DNA of 64,000 nucleotides from contig WAID01000007.1 in assembly GCA_016584495.1 (NCBI GenBank), positions 1,660,001 through 1,724,000 on the forward strand, in the 5' to 3' direction. Position 1 is the stretch's first letter. The number at the start of each line of letters is the position of its first letter. This stretch comes from Celoporthe dispersa. Taxonomy: Eukaryota; Ascomycota; Sordariomycetes; Diaporthales; Cryphonectriaceae. Both the position numbers and the translations under genes were made by a program. Below are positions 11,307 to 23,393 of the stretch, in pieces. A model generated the notes under the pieces. It saw nothing but the letters and a program-made list of their open reading frames with translations, did no database searches and was not told where the DNA came from.

Positions 11307-11690
11307 AGCAAGAGACGGATGCCTTTGTTTTATACTTATCACGGGAAAGAAAAAATCGGGGCTGAGGGCTGTTGCGACGGGGAAAACAAAACTGGTGTGA
11401 GAGGAGTGCGTTGAGGGCTGGCTCCGGTGATGGCCCCTCTTTCTTTCAAGAGAAAAAGTTCGAGTATCGGTATGCCTGGGAGGAGAAGGGGAAAAGCGTT
11501 TCACGACCGGAATGCCGATAAAAAGAGATGATCATTCTTTTATACAGACAGATAGATCACTGTTTTGGCGAGCCTGAAGAATAGCACAGGCAACAGCATC
11601 ATTTAACAATACAACAGCATCTGCCATCAGGACAAGGGCATGTAATTTCAGTGAACGTGACATTAGCTATTCTTAGCATGTCATCCCTCT

Positions 11691-11738
<48 letters not shown>

Positions 11739-12300
11739 GCCCCTTCCTGTTGTTTGGTCCTTTCCGTGTGGGTGCTATCTGGTACAGGAGAATTCGCAAG
11801 TACAAAGCCCTGTCTTCCGCCCATCCAGCGCGTCTCGTGTATCCTGAAGGTCTCACACGCCGTCTAAGCTTGCCATCTGTGTGCTCGCTTCCAATGAGAT
11901 GCTAATTATTGACAAGGGGGAAGAAAGCAAGGGAAAAACCCTACTCCTAGATCGTTTGTCCCATTGTATGTGTAGTCTTGGGGTATCGACATTTCATCGT
12001 GGTCTGATCAGCTTCTCACATACACCGGCTCCCCTCCGTCGCCGTCATCCAGCGCCCACATTACTGCGCTTCGAAAGGTGGTTTGCTCCAGATTCTGGGC
12101 TGCCTGGCCCCCTTCCCTGCCCTCCCCCACCGTGCGTGACTCGAAAGCCATAGCCCCGTCGACACTCCTCTGCGCCCCGATGCTGTGACGTGAGGCTCGG
12201 GAGACAAGTTTCCCCAGCCCTCATCGTCTCGGCACCGGCACTCTTGCCAGACAAGGTGGTCCTGTCCCCTCCCGCTGGCCTCGCCGCGATCAAGCACCTC
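11307..12300. other. Convergent 3' region between AGM1 and PRMT1
   Basis: Non-coding; contains a CT dinucleotide repeat (about 11695-11734). I see no gene in it. The last 300 bp are GC-richer and probably belong to the 3' untranslated part of the PRMT1 transcript. Confidence 0.45.
11695..11734. repeat. (CT)n microsatellite
   Basis: An uninterrupted CT dinucleotide tract of about 20 units in intergenic DNA between AGM1 and PRMT1. Confidence 0.9.
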
Positions 12301-13828
12301 TTAACACATCTTGTAGACGCAGACGCCCTCGCCGGACCGGGTGGGGTCTGTGGTCTCGAGCTTGTACTCGACCTTGATGTCCAGGTCCCGACGGTTCTTG
12401 TCGTTGGGGCCGCTGGTCAGCCTGCAGTGCAGCTTCTCGCCGGCCTGGACCGTCAGCGCGTCCTTGATGTAGAAGACGGTCTGCTTCCAGTGCGTGTACT
12501 TGGTGTGGGGACCAGTAGAGAAGGCGATGGTCTTGTGGCATGCGGTGAACTCGATGTCGAACCATGCCACCAGGGCATGGATGAAGTCGTCGCGCCGGGC
12601 GGTCAGGTCGAACGGTATGCTGAAAGCCAGGTCGGCCGCGGTGCACTTGTAGAGGTCGAGGGTCAGAACGCTGGCCGGGTCGGTGGCAACGGCCTTCATC
12701 TCGACGGTGTCGACGAGGGGTTCGGAGAGGGCGGTTTCTTTCAGCGGGCTGTAGTCGAAGCCGTAGACATTGTTCCAGACTGAACCAGCATGTTAGCAGG
12801 TAAAAGGAGAGAGAGAGAAAGAAAACAAAAAAGGAGGAGACCCGGGAAAGATAGACCCACATCCGATCTTCTCCTCCTTGTATTCGCCATCCTCAATGCC
12901 AGCCACGAAGATGGTGGCCTTGTCAGGGAAGATCAGGCCGTCCTCGGCCAGGTACTTGTCGCGTGCGTAGAGCACGGTGTCGAGCATAGACTCGTAGAGA
13001 AGGAAGTAGCCCATCCACTCAGAGATGATTATGTCGATCTTGGGGAAGGGAATCTCGATCTCCTCCATCTTGCCCTGGATCAGGGTGATCTTGTCCGCCA
13101 TGCCGTTGGCTGCGACGATCTCACGGGCCTTGAAGATGATGGTGGACATGTCGACACCGACGACATGTTTTGCGCCGGCCTTGACAGCGAACCTGGTCGT
13201 GGAGAAGAGATACGGTCAGTCCTCTACAGCATGCCAACAGAAAACCAGGCGCGCGCTGGTGCGCCAAAAAGGTCGACTCTGAGGTGGCCCGGGAGGGCAG
13301 GCTGAGCTCGACGCAGTTCTGTCACAGCAGGGGCAGGTCTGTCTTACATGGAGAGGATGCCTGTGCCACAGCCAACATCGAGTACAACCTTGTCCTTGAA
13401 CAAGTGCTTGTTCTGGACAATGGCGTTCATGTAGGAGCGAGTTCGGACCTCATCTTTCTGCAGAGAACAAGCCAAAAAAAATGATCAGTAACATATTCTG
13501 GTCAGCTTAACAGGAGGGGGGGGGGGGGCAAGATGTTGCATACCAGCATCTCCTCATGAATGCCTTGTTAAATGTCGCCTCTGTCAGCAAAGGCTCGCTC
13601 AATAATGAGTACAAGGTCATAAGTCTGCCTGACATACCATGATGGTTGTAGCTGTGTGGGTTTGGGTGTTAGAAAATCAGTCTGTTCTGTCCAGATGGGC
13701 ATCGATGCATCCATCCATCATGCATGTGACAAGAGATGCCCTCACCTGTTGAAGTAGTGCTGCTCGGAGTGAGCCATCTCCTTGAGCTGCAGCTCAGCCT
13801 TCTCGACGTCCATCTTGTCTCCCGACAT
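12301..13828 (-). CDS. Protein arginine N-methyltransferase 1 (345 aa, 6 exons with two microexons)
   Basis: The enzyme transfers methyl groups from S-adenosylmethionine to arginines of RNA-binding proteins and histone H4 (PRMT1/Hmt1 type I). Exons on the minus strand are 13828-13746, 13651-13638 (14 nt), 13563-13544 (20 nt), 13457-13348, 13192-12861 and 12779-12301, with GT donors and AG acceptors throughout. The joined product starts MSGDKMDVEKAELQL and reads EQHYFNSYNHHGIHEEML across the microexons. SAM-binding motif I is VLDVGCGTGIL (64-74). The double-E loop SEWMGYFLLYESML carries Glu134 and Glu143. The THW loop is in KYTHWKQTVFY. The C-terminus ends GEGVCVYKMC. The length is exactly that of fungal PRMT1 and no frame break is present. 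The third intron has a 13-G run (13516-13528). Confidence 0.95.
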
Positions 13829-15947
13829 GATGAGGATACTCTCCGGATGTGAGGGTGTAGAGGATGAGAGAGTATGTGGAGGGGGAGGGACCGGCTGGAC
13901 AGGAAGAGAGGTTGGGCGTCAGTGATGAGAGCTGCAGTTGGAATTTTGGAGGGGCTCCTTGTCAGGGTCCGAATTTTTTCTCATAGAGACTGCGGCTCGA
14001 CCCCTGTCAGTGGTGTATACCGCCTCCCACTAGTGCCTTTCCAGAAGAAATTCTAGGCCCTGGATCCTTGGGGGCAAACTGTTCCTTTTTTGTCCTTCTC
14101 TTTTATTTTTTTCCTTCTTCTTTTCCTTCTCTTTCTCTTTGCTCAACTTAATACTACAGGACCTCCAATCAGTTATGAGCAATAGTGCTTATAGGTTGCA
14201 ACACCAACAACTGTCTCTATAAAATGTGCCTTTGAACACTGGAGATTGTTGCTTTTTGTTCGAACTCTCGAGTGCAGCCTTGGAAGGAAGAGCGAGTTTT
14301 CATCGGCCTGCGGACCATATATCAAGCGTCTACAGAACAGCACATCTACGCATGACTCAAAATCAGTTGACTCGAGTACGCTGTGTAGACTTGTAGTCCA
14401 ACTGGGCTGTCCCGCGCCAAAGGCATCAACAACAAACCCTGCCAGCCAGAGGTGGTCTCATGCTGTGCCCTCAGGGTCCTTTAGCATTGCTGTTCCGTTC
14501 ACATGACATGACTTGCATCTTGATACATAATATCCCATGAAATCTACCTGCTTAGGTGGCGGACGCCCCGTTCCGTTGCTACAGGACCTGTCTGTCTCCG
14601 CGCCCGTCTCTCAACAACTGCTTGACACCGGGCCTTGGAAGGATTCTCAAATCTACCACGGACAGAAATACCACCGCGGGTTCTCTTGCCCGTCTCTTCA
14701 GAAATGTCCCGATCGAAAAGTTTCACTTTTGCGGGCCGAGCATGAAAACTCGATCGGCCCAAAGGTACCCACGCTCCTCGCCAAGGTCGACTCGGTCCCA
14801 CAGCATGACGAAATAAAATGCCATGTACCTGTTCTTTATTCAATTTTAGTTTTTTTAAAGAAAAAAAACACAAAAACCTTTATGTTTTTCTTCTTCTTCT
14901 CTCTGACATTGACTGCCCTTCACCAAGACCTGCTATGATACCATCAAGGCAGCCAAGCATACGATCGATGGTCCAGATCGCACACGCCGGAAAGGGTGCA
15001 TCCCACCCGCTTCAACCCCCCCCCCCAATTGTCTCAGGACGCCCGCGGGCACAGTAGCGCTCGGTAGTTAGGCGGTGGCCGGCGAGGCGTTTTCATTACG
15101 TTTTCGTTGCCTTATACAATGTAAGACCACCAGAAGAAGCCAGCCAAGCCAAGCCCAGCCAGACTGCTGGGCTGCCCTCCCAGAGACTCGACCCATGTGG
15201 GAAGAGGGAAGAAAAGGTATTTTCAAGACGACTTGCTAGGCTTAGGCTGGGCGTGACCCATTTCCCCGGACTCGGATGGGTCACCACCATCATACTTTAA
15301 ATAGGGCAAGACAGCCGTCGAAATCCATCCGTGGATGTTTGCGCTCGTGACGAGAAATCAATAGAGAAAAGAGTTTTTTTCCCCCTCCTCTTCCCGCCTG
15401 TTCTTGGCTACAGCTTTTTTCCCCCTCCTGTTTTTCTCTGCCTCGGTCTCTATATTCCCTCCAATCTCTCTCGCCTTTTCTTCTCTCCCTTGTTGTGACG
15501 TCGACTTCGAAGTTTGGAACTATTCGAAAGCAGAGATTCCAAGTTTTGTCTCGCCAAGTCCCCAGCGCCAACTAGCCTGAGGATCAGCCCTTTGTCTCAT
15601 AGATAACAAGTCGAATACCGCACCTTCCTACGACTCAAGCCTTGACCGGCAGAGGAAACTGAACAAGTAGAAAAAATTTAAAAGCGGTCGAGCGGACCGT
15701 AAGGGAAGCAGCGCAGCCCTGACATCACTATCTTTGTCTCCTCTCCCCCTCCACAAACAACAAGCCATCACTCGAACCCAGCCGCGCATCCTCTCCCTGT
15801 CTTCTCTTCTCGAAGCCATACAGAAAGGCCCCTTGAGAAGCTTTTCCGCACAGGAACGTCCTCTGCTGGGCTCAATAACAAGAAAACGAACCGTAACAAA
15901 TTATATCCCAACATCACCACCACCAACACCATACCACCACGACGACG
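13829..15947. other. Divergent intergenic region between PRMT1 and the DUF3602 gene
   Basis: About 2.1 kb without a supported gene. Open frames near 14540-14940 lack protein-like features. A C run of 11 lies at about 15016-15026. From about 15360 to 15947 the plus strand is pyrimidine-rich and then A/C-rich, as expected of a long 5' leader of the downstream gene. A TTTAAATA element at about 15296-15303 could be its TATA box. Confidence 0.45.
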
Positions 15948-16449
15948 ATGGGCGGAGGCGGACAGCAATACGCGAGCAGCGGGCGCGGGGGCGCGGGCAA
16001 CTTTGTCGACAGCACCAAGTCGCCCAAGCTGCAGCCCCAGGACCTCCAGACGCCCACACTCAAGACAGGCATAGTCACGACCGGGCGCGGAGGCTCTGGG
16101 AATATGGCCCTGAACACGGACCCGGCTGAGACGAGGGCGCGGCAGGACGTCGAGCCGTAAGTGTTTAGAAACCTCAATTTTCTCTCTGGCTCCTTGGTGC
16201 AGGTCAATTCAAGTCACTTCAGTCCAATATGCTAACCTGCGGACCTGGGGTGGACACAGTGTGGCACGCCGCGAGAGCCAGGGTGCACAGCACAGCGGAC
16301 GAGGCGGCGCGGGCAACGTCTTCAAGGGCGACGAGGCGGAGCAGGCCAGGAAGGCTGCGAACACCAATGCCATTGCCGATGAGAAGGACGAGCCCAAGGG
16401 GCTTGCGGCCAAGGGAAAGGCCCTGCTGGGCATCGGAAAGAAGGACTAG
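15948..16449 (+). CDS. DUF3602 protein with GRGGAGN motifs (132 aa, 2 exons)
   Basis: Exons are 15948-16156 and 16260-16449. The intron GTAAGT...GCTAAC...ACACAG makes a Pro codon across the junction. The product begins MGGGGQQYASSGRGGAGN and carries three copies of the motif Gly-Arg-Gly-Gly-Ala/Ser-Gly-Asn (GRGGAGNF, GRGGSGNM, GRGGAGNV). This defines the fungal DUF3602 family of small, probably disordered proteins. The C-terminus is a charged segment ending KGKALLGIGKKD. The molecular role is unknown. No signal peptide or membrane segment is seen. A long pyrimidine-rich leader precedes the ATG, which suggests post-transcriptional or stress control, but that is inference. Confidence 0.85.
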
Positions 16450-17231
16450 AGGTTCTCAAGACTGTCGCAGGGGGCAAGGACCAAAACAAAAAAGAATTCT
16501 CGGGTCAGCAGATGATCTGGAGAGGATAGGAATCAGCAGTCCATAGAAAGGAGGAGGCTGAGGAGGAAGTGAATACCCAATTGTGATTTTTCTGTTTTGG
16601 ATACGGCGCTGGTGTTCTGGTCAGGGCTGTCTGATGTCGTTGCTGCTGCTGCTGCTGTAGGTTGCAACGGCCCGCTCTAATTCGGGGTATCGCAATCTAT
16701 GAAGGCACGTTCAACTATTTGAAGGCGTGTTATTGGAGGGGTCGTCTCCAGCGGCCTCTAGTCCTACCCTACACGTGCCTACCTGTCTCTCCCCATCTGG
16801 GCCGTCCTACAAACCGGTCTGCCACTTTCAGGGCGGCCTTGTAGTGCCGCGGGACGACGCACATGATTTTCTACTTATAATGGTTTTCCCAGAACGATCT
16901 TCTACACGTTTCTGCGCATCATGAACCTGCACAGATATGCGCCCTTTGGGGTTGTCGATGGGGAGGTCCTTTTGCGCAGGATTGCTCCGCGATAGGATCC
17001 AAGTCGACCCACCACCGACAAGACAGTCTTTGCCGGTTTATGACTCTTTTTTATATGACTCTTCACTGAACAACAACCTTCATATTCTCACTACATGGAA
17101 TATTTATGAGACTCAGAAGACATAATCTTGCCCAGTCGTTGATTGCCAAGATCAAGATCACCACGCGCATACACCAGATGTCCAAGTAACCACACTATTT
17201 AGGTATTTCATATACGGCCCCTGCAAAAACA
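16450..17231. other. Intergenic region
   Basis: About 0.8 kb between two plus-strand genes. It has a short GCT repeat near 16642-16660 and AT-rich DNA toward the GNAT gene. I see no gene. Confidence 0.45.
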
Positions 17232-18599
17232 ATGGCACCCACCGTGACCGACACACCAGGATCCATCCCGCCGGCCCTCCTCGCCCCGCTCCAAGAACAC
17301 CTCCCACACTCCTTCTCCGTGTTCCGGCGCGGGCAGTTCACGAGCCGCCCAGGAGGCACATCCGAACACGCCCACTTCCTCTTTGCGACCGACGACGGCG
17401 ATGAGCCTGCTGGACAAGATGAGGCCGGGAGGGGGAGCCCAGGGCAGCAGCAGGGCCAACAGGGCCCGAAGCACTTCGCCGCCGCCTACTTAGACCTCTC
17501 CCAGCACCCCAGCACCGAGATGTTCTTCTACTCGACCCTCCAGGACGTCGATGACCCGACCTCGTCATCCCTGCCACCCGCAGAGGTCGACCTCGTCCTC
17601 GACCTCACCGTCGCAATCTTCCAGCACGCGCGTGACATCGCTTCCGCCACAGGCGCCGAGAACCGCCACGTCCTAGGCCGGCCTGGAGGCGTGATGGTCG
17701 GGAACCTGCACGAGGGCACGTACCGCCTCCTGGTGGAGCGGCGCGGGTTTACGAGCAGCTACTGGAACCCGCACGACGTGTGGCTGTTCCGGGTGGACGA
17801 GCTGCCTGTGCTTCCCGAGCAGCTGATGGCGCTGGAGAGGGCGGAATTCGCGAGGGATGGGCTGCGGTGGGCTGCGGTGACGAGGGAGGATGTTCCTCTT
17901 ATTGCGTCGCGGACCAAGATTCCCAAGGTGGCGGAGCACTTGATGTGTGAGCCGAGCGTGGGTGTTAGGACCCGGGGGGCACGCTGGTTGCTTGGGGGTT
18001 TATGGGGAACGCTGGGACGCTGAGCACTCTGCATGTCGAGGTGAGTAGAGGGAGGGAGGATGCGGCTGGGTGCTACCTCTTGGGATGGTTAAGGTGACTG
18101 ACGAGTGACAGGAGCCGTATCGTGGGAAGGGTCTCGCAAAGGCCGTTGCGACCAAGGTATTACGGCAGTATAATTTTGGCGACGATGGCTGGGGTAAGTT
18201 TATGAGGAACAGCCTGTGTTGTTGTTGTTGTTGTTGTTATTGTTGTTGCTGCTGTAGAACGTGAGAGTGCTGATACAGTACTGCGTCTATAGGATCCGCT
18301 GATGTTCACATCGATAACGCCCAGAGCCAGGGACTTTGTAAAAGTATTGGTGGTAAGAAGGGTTCGAGAACCAGTTGGTAAGTCCAGTGCTCCCCCATGA
18401 CTCTGTTGCCCCCCCCCCCTCTCTCTCACTCTCACTCTCTCATACTCTTCTCCGATTTCAATATCCTTGTTGCTGGACTTCTCATTGGACACACTCATCG
18501 CTTTAATCTTCCTTTCCTCTTCTTTCTTGGTTTCCGTTCGGTTAGCTGACGATTGATTCACTACATAGGACGGTCATCGATTTCAACAATATCCCCTAG
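17232..18599 (+). CDS. GNAT-family N-acyltransferase (FR47-like), 4 exons, one frame break
   Basis: Exon 1 is 17232-18040, then 18112-18193, 18293-18377 and 18569-18599, all with GT-AG borders (GTGAGT, GTAAGT, GTAAGT donors). The acetyl-CoA binding motif is EPYRGKGLAKAVATKVL. Around it run GTLVAWGFMGNAGTLSTLHV and, in exon 3, SADVHIDNAQSQGLCKSIGG; the protein ends SWTVIDFNNIP. This layout (long N-terminal part, GNAT core at the end) is that of glycine-N-acyltransferase-like/FR47 proteins; the substrate is unknown. Exon 1 leaves frame inside the G6 run 17974-17979: upstream frame reads SVGVRTR, downstream frame reads GTLVAWGFMG. One missing G restores a whole protein of about 335 aa. Intron 2 contains a TTG repeat and intron 3 an 11-C run. 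Confidence 0.8.
18217..18253. repeat. (TTG)n repeat in GNAT intron 2
   Basis: About twelve TTG/TTA/CTG triplets in the intron between exons 2 and 3 of the GNAT gene. Confidence 0.8.
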
Positions 18600-18713
18600 A
18601 TGCGTCACAAAATTTGAAAGATCTCTATTCGATCATGTCCCTTTAACTATGCGTAGCCCTGAACGAGTAACCTCATTGACTTCTATTTACTATATAGTGG
18701 AGGATACGGCCAT

Positions 18714-20054
18714 CTACGCAGCCAGCGTTTGACGATGAATCTCTTGCAGGAAGAACCTCAGGTCGTCCGGCTTAACAAACGGTGTGATACCATGGCCCAG
18801 GTTCACAATCCAGCCTTTCTTCTTCTGTGCCCAGCCGAAACCCTCGACCATGTTCTTCACAGTCTTGGTGATTGACTCATGTGAACCGTACAAGACGCCA
18901 GGGTCAGCATTGCCTTGAAGGACAGTGTTCCTATCGCCGCGGACCTTGGACGCCTCGGCCGGGTCGTACAACCAGTCCAGGCCGACGATGTTGTAGTCCG
19001 AGTTGCACATCGAGTCCAAGGCATACCAGGCGCCTTTGGGAAAGACGACCATGGGTACTGGGTCCAGCTGCATCGACTTCAGCTTCTTAGGCAAATTCTC
19101 AGATATGTATCGTAGGTAGGGCTCTGAGAACTCTTTGAAGGTGGTCGGTGACAATTCGCCTGCCCATGAGTCGAACACTTGAACAATCTGTAGTGTTTGG
19201 TCAGTTCACGAAATGAAGAAAAAAAGAAAGAGAAAAAAAAGGAAGCTGTATCCATCATGCCCGAGCTCACCTGGGCGCCAGCCTCGACCTGCAGTGCGAG
19301 GTAGTCTACGCAGAGCTCCGCGATCTTCTGTAAAAGGGCCTTCGCCTGCTCCGGGTACTTGTAGACCCACGTCTTGCTGTGCACGAACAGCTTCGTCCCG
19401 CCTCCCTCGACCATATAGCACAGCAGAGTCCACGGCGCACCGCAGAACCCAAACAGAGGGACCCGTCCCTGCAGCTTCTTCCGCGTGAGCGTGATGGCCT
19501 TGTACACATAGTCCAGCTCCTTGGCGACATCGACGTGTCGCTCCATGACCTCCTTGTACTGCTTGTCCTCGGGCGTCTTGAGCGGATCCGGGAAATGCGG
19601 GCCCTTTTTGTCCACCATCTCGACCACCATGCCCATCGCCTGCGGTATAACGAGGATGTCCGAGAAGATAATGGCGGCGTCGAGGAGCCCAGCGAACCGC
19701 TCGATGGGCTGCAGGGTCAGGGTGGAGGCGACCTCGGGATCGCGGCAGCATTCGAAGAAATCGCGATTGCCCTTGGCCTCATGGTATTCGGGGAGATAGC
19801 GACCGGCTGTGTTGTATCATGCAACAATCAGCCAACAGTCCAGCATCACCAGGGGCGGCCCAGCAGATCGGAACCGTGTTCAATGTACCTTGGCGCATCA
19901 CCCAGATCGGCGGCCGCTCAACCTTCTCGCCTGTATCTTCGAGGTTAGTCGTCTTTAGAAGTGCAAATGATTCAGAGGATCATGTAATCCGGGATGACTT
20001 GCCCCATGCTGCTCTGAGGAGCAGGTCGTTCTGCAGCGGCTCGAACTGACCCAT
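18714..20054 (-). CDS. HEM12: Uroporphyrinogen decarboxylase (367 aa, 4 exons, first intron GC-AG)
   Basis: The enzyme removes the four acetate carboxyls of uroporphyrinogen III to give coproporphyrinogen III in haem synthesis, in the cytosol. Exons on the minus strand are 20054-20003, 19930-19889, 19806-19271 and 19187-18714. The joined N-terminus reads GQFEPLQNDLLLRAAWGEKV, then RPPIWVMRQAGRYLPEYHEA, the family's signature. FGFCGAPWTLLCYMVEGGG and WIVNLGHGITPFVKPDD are also typical. Intron 1 (19931-20002) has donor GGG|GCAAGT, branch CTAAC and acceptor ACAG. Any GT donor nearby breaks the frame, so it is a GC-AG intron. The gene ends 114 bp from the convergent GNAT gene and starts 456 bp from the divergent 20.5 kb gene. 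No frame breaks. Confidence 0.95.
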
Positions 20055-20510
20055 GCTTGCTGGTGGTTGAAGATTTGAGGTCGTGAGAAATGTACCCCAC
20101 CATCTGAGGTTCAGAAGGAGAGCTCCGACAGCAGCTAGAAATGGAGGGGACCATCGCCAAGTCAGGGTGCCAGGAGGGGGGGTGCCTCACCCCTGTCCGG
20201 CAGCCCCTAAAAACTGAGAACTTATATACTATGTATGACGGTACAGTACGTATCCGGTAGCGCCAGGTACACAGCACAGGCCCTTATGCTCGGCAGGCCA
20301 AAGCTCCATCTTTCTCGCTGCCCCTCCGAGATGTCTACAAAAACATCAAATCGCACCCTCGCCCAGCTGATCCGAAACACATCCTCTCCCTCAACACCAC
20401 CCATTGGCCGATGCTGACGACCCCGAGAGATCACTCGAAGAACAGCCCATCAGTGGCAGAGTTTTGCTGAGGGAGTGTCATGGCTTGGAGGCGCATGCCG
20501 TCCGCCAACC
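20055..20510. promoter_or_regulatory. Divergent promoter shared by HEM12 and the 20.5 kb gene
   Basis: A 456-bp gap separates two start codons that face away from each other. An AT-rich patch with TTATATA at about 20221-20227 lies near the middle and could serve either direction. No protein-binding site is assigned. Confidence 0.4.
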
Positions 20511-22995
20511 ATGCCTCCAAGACCGACGATACAAAGCTGCCGAGCACTTCAGGGCCGCAAGGATGCATCGGTTGACGCTGTCTGGGTGACGGACGACATT
20601 CTCGGTCAGGCATTTCAGCGGTATCTCGATGTTGCAGTGACAAAGAGGCGGACCGTCAGCTCGGCCCCGGGGCCCATGTATCACCGCAAGCGATTTGGGA
20701 GAAGACAGATGACGGAGCTCAATGCCATGCAGTCCATTGGATCGTTGCCGGTATGGGCACTGTCAAACGCACCGGACATGGCGAACTGGCAGTGGCAGCC
20801 GCCTAAGCCAGACCTCTGGTCGTCGCTACCGCCGAAGACCACCATCCGACAACCTCTTGAGCCGCCTGCTCCCCCCTAAAACAATGATTGTGCGACAGGC
20901 TAGAGAGGAGGTTGAAAGGCCGCCACCGATTCGAGTCGACTTTAAACCGCAACCCGTTGTGGCCTTCATGAAGAAACTGAAAAATCTGCACACCAGCAGC
21001 TTCAGCAATGCCGACGAGTACCGCGTCGGTTTCATCGGTCTCGTCCGCCAGGTCACCGAAATCGTGTCGAGAGGCGGATTCACCGGCTCAGGCGTCGGCG
21101 AGATATACTTCGCGGCTTTCGAGCACCTCGAAATAGCACGACGGGTATATCCAGAGCTACAGGCACTCTTCCCTTACCTCATGTCCAGTGCCGCCCAGGG
21201 CATCGTGTCTGTGAAGTCACTGGATCGCAACTTCTTCGTCCCCACGCCACGATTTTGGGAGAAGTGGCTGGAACAGTTGAAAGATTGCGAAATCAACATG
21301 GAGAACACGAAACTGTTGGTGTTTGTCATGGACAACCTCCGGCCGCGACAGGTCCGAAGATCGAGTAACCTGATACTCTCTGTCCTCTACCGCTACTTCG
21401 ACCTGTGGAATAGCAATGATCTCCACGGAGAGCCGGGGCACTGGGACCACACTGGAATATCCAGACTCTCGTTGATCGCTTCGATGTGGTCTGGGCGGAT
21501 CGACAAGCTGCTTAAATCCATCGAATCGGATCTGGCCGACGGACAAATCCAACGAGCACGCTCCCATATGCGTATTGCCGAGAGGTCCCTCGCCAGAGTA
21601 CAGCGAATTGCGCTGAAGCAGGCTCACTTGATGTCAGATGATATGCGACTGACTGAGCTGCTCGCGGAGGCCCTCAAGACCACGGAACCAGGATCTCATC
21701 GGCACTTGTACATAAGACTCGTAGTGCACTCAGGTGCAGCTACTACCTGGTCTAGAATGCGATACAACTGGCTCCAGATCCTCGCCCGGCTGCCCAAAGT
21801 ACAGACAGACGAGTTCCAGCAGCTGTTGTGTATGTTTGCGCCCAACGGCCATGCTGCCCTATCATACGTGGAACTGTGCGACCTGTTCTTGCTTCACTGG
21901 TCCAGCCAGGGCATGTTGACGAACCCAGATTGGACTCGCCGTATCTGGGACAGCCTCCGAGGCAAGGACGACCACTTTGCCATAGCTGCTTTAGCTCTCG
22001 CTGTCAACAAGACGAACACGCCAACGCAGTGCACGGCCATCTTCTGGAACCTCTGGGGTCTCCTCCGCTTTCGAGGCGGACCAAAGAAGCTCTTGCGACA
22101 GCTGTCGCTGCTGGCCGACAGCCGCACCCTCAGCTCTGCATTCCTACAAAGGCTGGCTTGGACTTCAGGTGATCATCGTATCGCTCTACTCCTCCACTTT
22201 ATCCTCTGCAAACAAGAAGGAAGAGTCCGCAACTTCTGGTGGCCGGCCTTCTGGGACAAGTTTGCAGCAAAGCAAGCGGCGAGCTGGAAATATCCACAGG
22301 TCGACCCGATCCTGCTGGCTCGCAAAATGACAATCCAGATCTCGGGCAGACAGCCGTTGAATCCACTGGCGAATCACACCGTGGAGAGCTCCTATGATCA
22401 GCAGCTGATGGATGTAGAATCCAAGGGCGTGGAACGCCAGCTAGACTCATACGAGCCTGTAACCTGCGGCCCCAGGACGAAAGCGTGGGCCCGCCAGGTC
22501 AAGAGGATAAAATGGAGCCTCAAGCTTCTACTTCAAGCTCGACAGCTCACAGACCGGCAGGCGCTACATTACGTGACAGCCTTCACTGGTGTCCTCGCCA
22601 ACAAACAAGGCCACCTGTCTGCTTGCGACTTGGCGACATTGACCTCTGTCATTATGCGGACCCTGGACCAAGGTAAAGCCGGGAGCGTGGAGCGCCTAAG
22701 ATGGTACCTAGGGATCATCTACAGGCACCTCGGCGAACAGTCCTGCATCAGGGTGGGCACGATCCTGAAACGGCGCCGCGAGGCCAACTGGCAGGTGTGG
22801 CAAAGAAGCCTCAGAGAAGCGGTTGACAAAGGGCCCCCGACGACTTCCAGCGCGGAGATGTTCAAGCTCGAGCAAGGTCTGCACCTTAGAAAATTGCATG
22901 CGCTCTGGAGGTCATACATTCACCGTCACTCAAGAAGACTCGCCAGAAAACACATGGCCCGGCGCATTCCCCGGAGTCGTCACGACGCAGACTAG
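20511..22995 (+). CDS. Unrecognised large helical protein (about 827 aa), one frame break
   Basis: The long second part (frame open to 22995) starts inside a conserved-looking run, and the preceding 120 codons continue in the neighbouring frame. That frame begins at the ATG at 20511 (MPPRPTIQSCRALQ) and includes RFGRRQMTELNAMQSIGSLP and WQPPKPDLWSSLPPKTTIRQ. They fuse as PPAPPKTMIVRQAREEVERP if one base of the C6 run 20871-20876 is dropped. The body is rich in Leu/Trp/Arg helices with repeated patterns like VMDNLRPRQVRRSSNLILSV and IAALALAVNKTNTPTQCTAIF, suggesting an alpha-solenoid of PPR-like helical pairs. The basic start would suit mitochondrial import. Both are inference; the function is not known. 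No introns needed. It is divergent from HEM12. Confidence 0.7.
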
Positions 22996-23352
22996 GACGA
23001 TGGGTCCATCTATAGAGGTCTCGGGCCTTATACGGTCCTGGAGGAGCAGCTCGAGAAGAAATGAAGCTGGGGGCGAGGCTGCTGGCATACTTTCAGGCTG
23101 GCGTCCGAAGGCGTCGTTGCGCAAATCGGGAACCAGGGCCAGACGATAGACAAGCGGGAACTATTTCGCGCTTCTCATGATCCAGGCCCGACAATATGAA
23201 ACCCAAGGCTGTTGCGCTAGAAGAGGAGGCCATTGGGAGGCCATGGGGGCGATTGGATATACTATCACGTGTACCGAGAGCAGAGTCGAACGGCTGACGC
23301 CGGATACCTTTAAGTCTCTGGCAGAAAGTGCCTGATAAGCACAAAGAAAGGA

Positions 23353-23355
<3 letters not shown>

Positions 23356-23390
<35 letters not shown>
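23356..23390. repeat. (GA)n microsatellite
   Basis: About 17 GA units in the gene-free stretch after the 20.5 kb gene. Confidence 0.85.
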
Positions 23391-23393
<3 letters not shown>

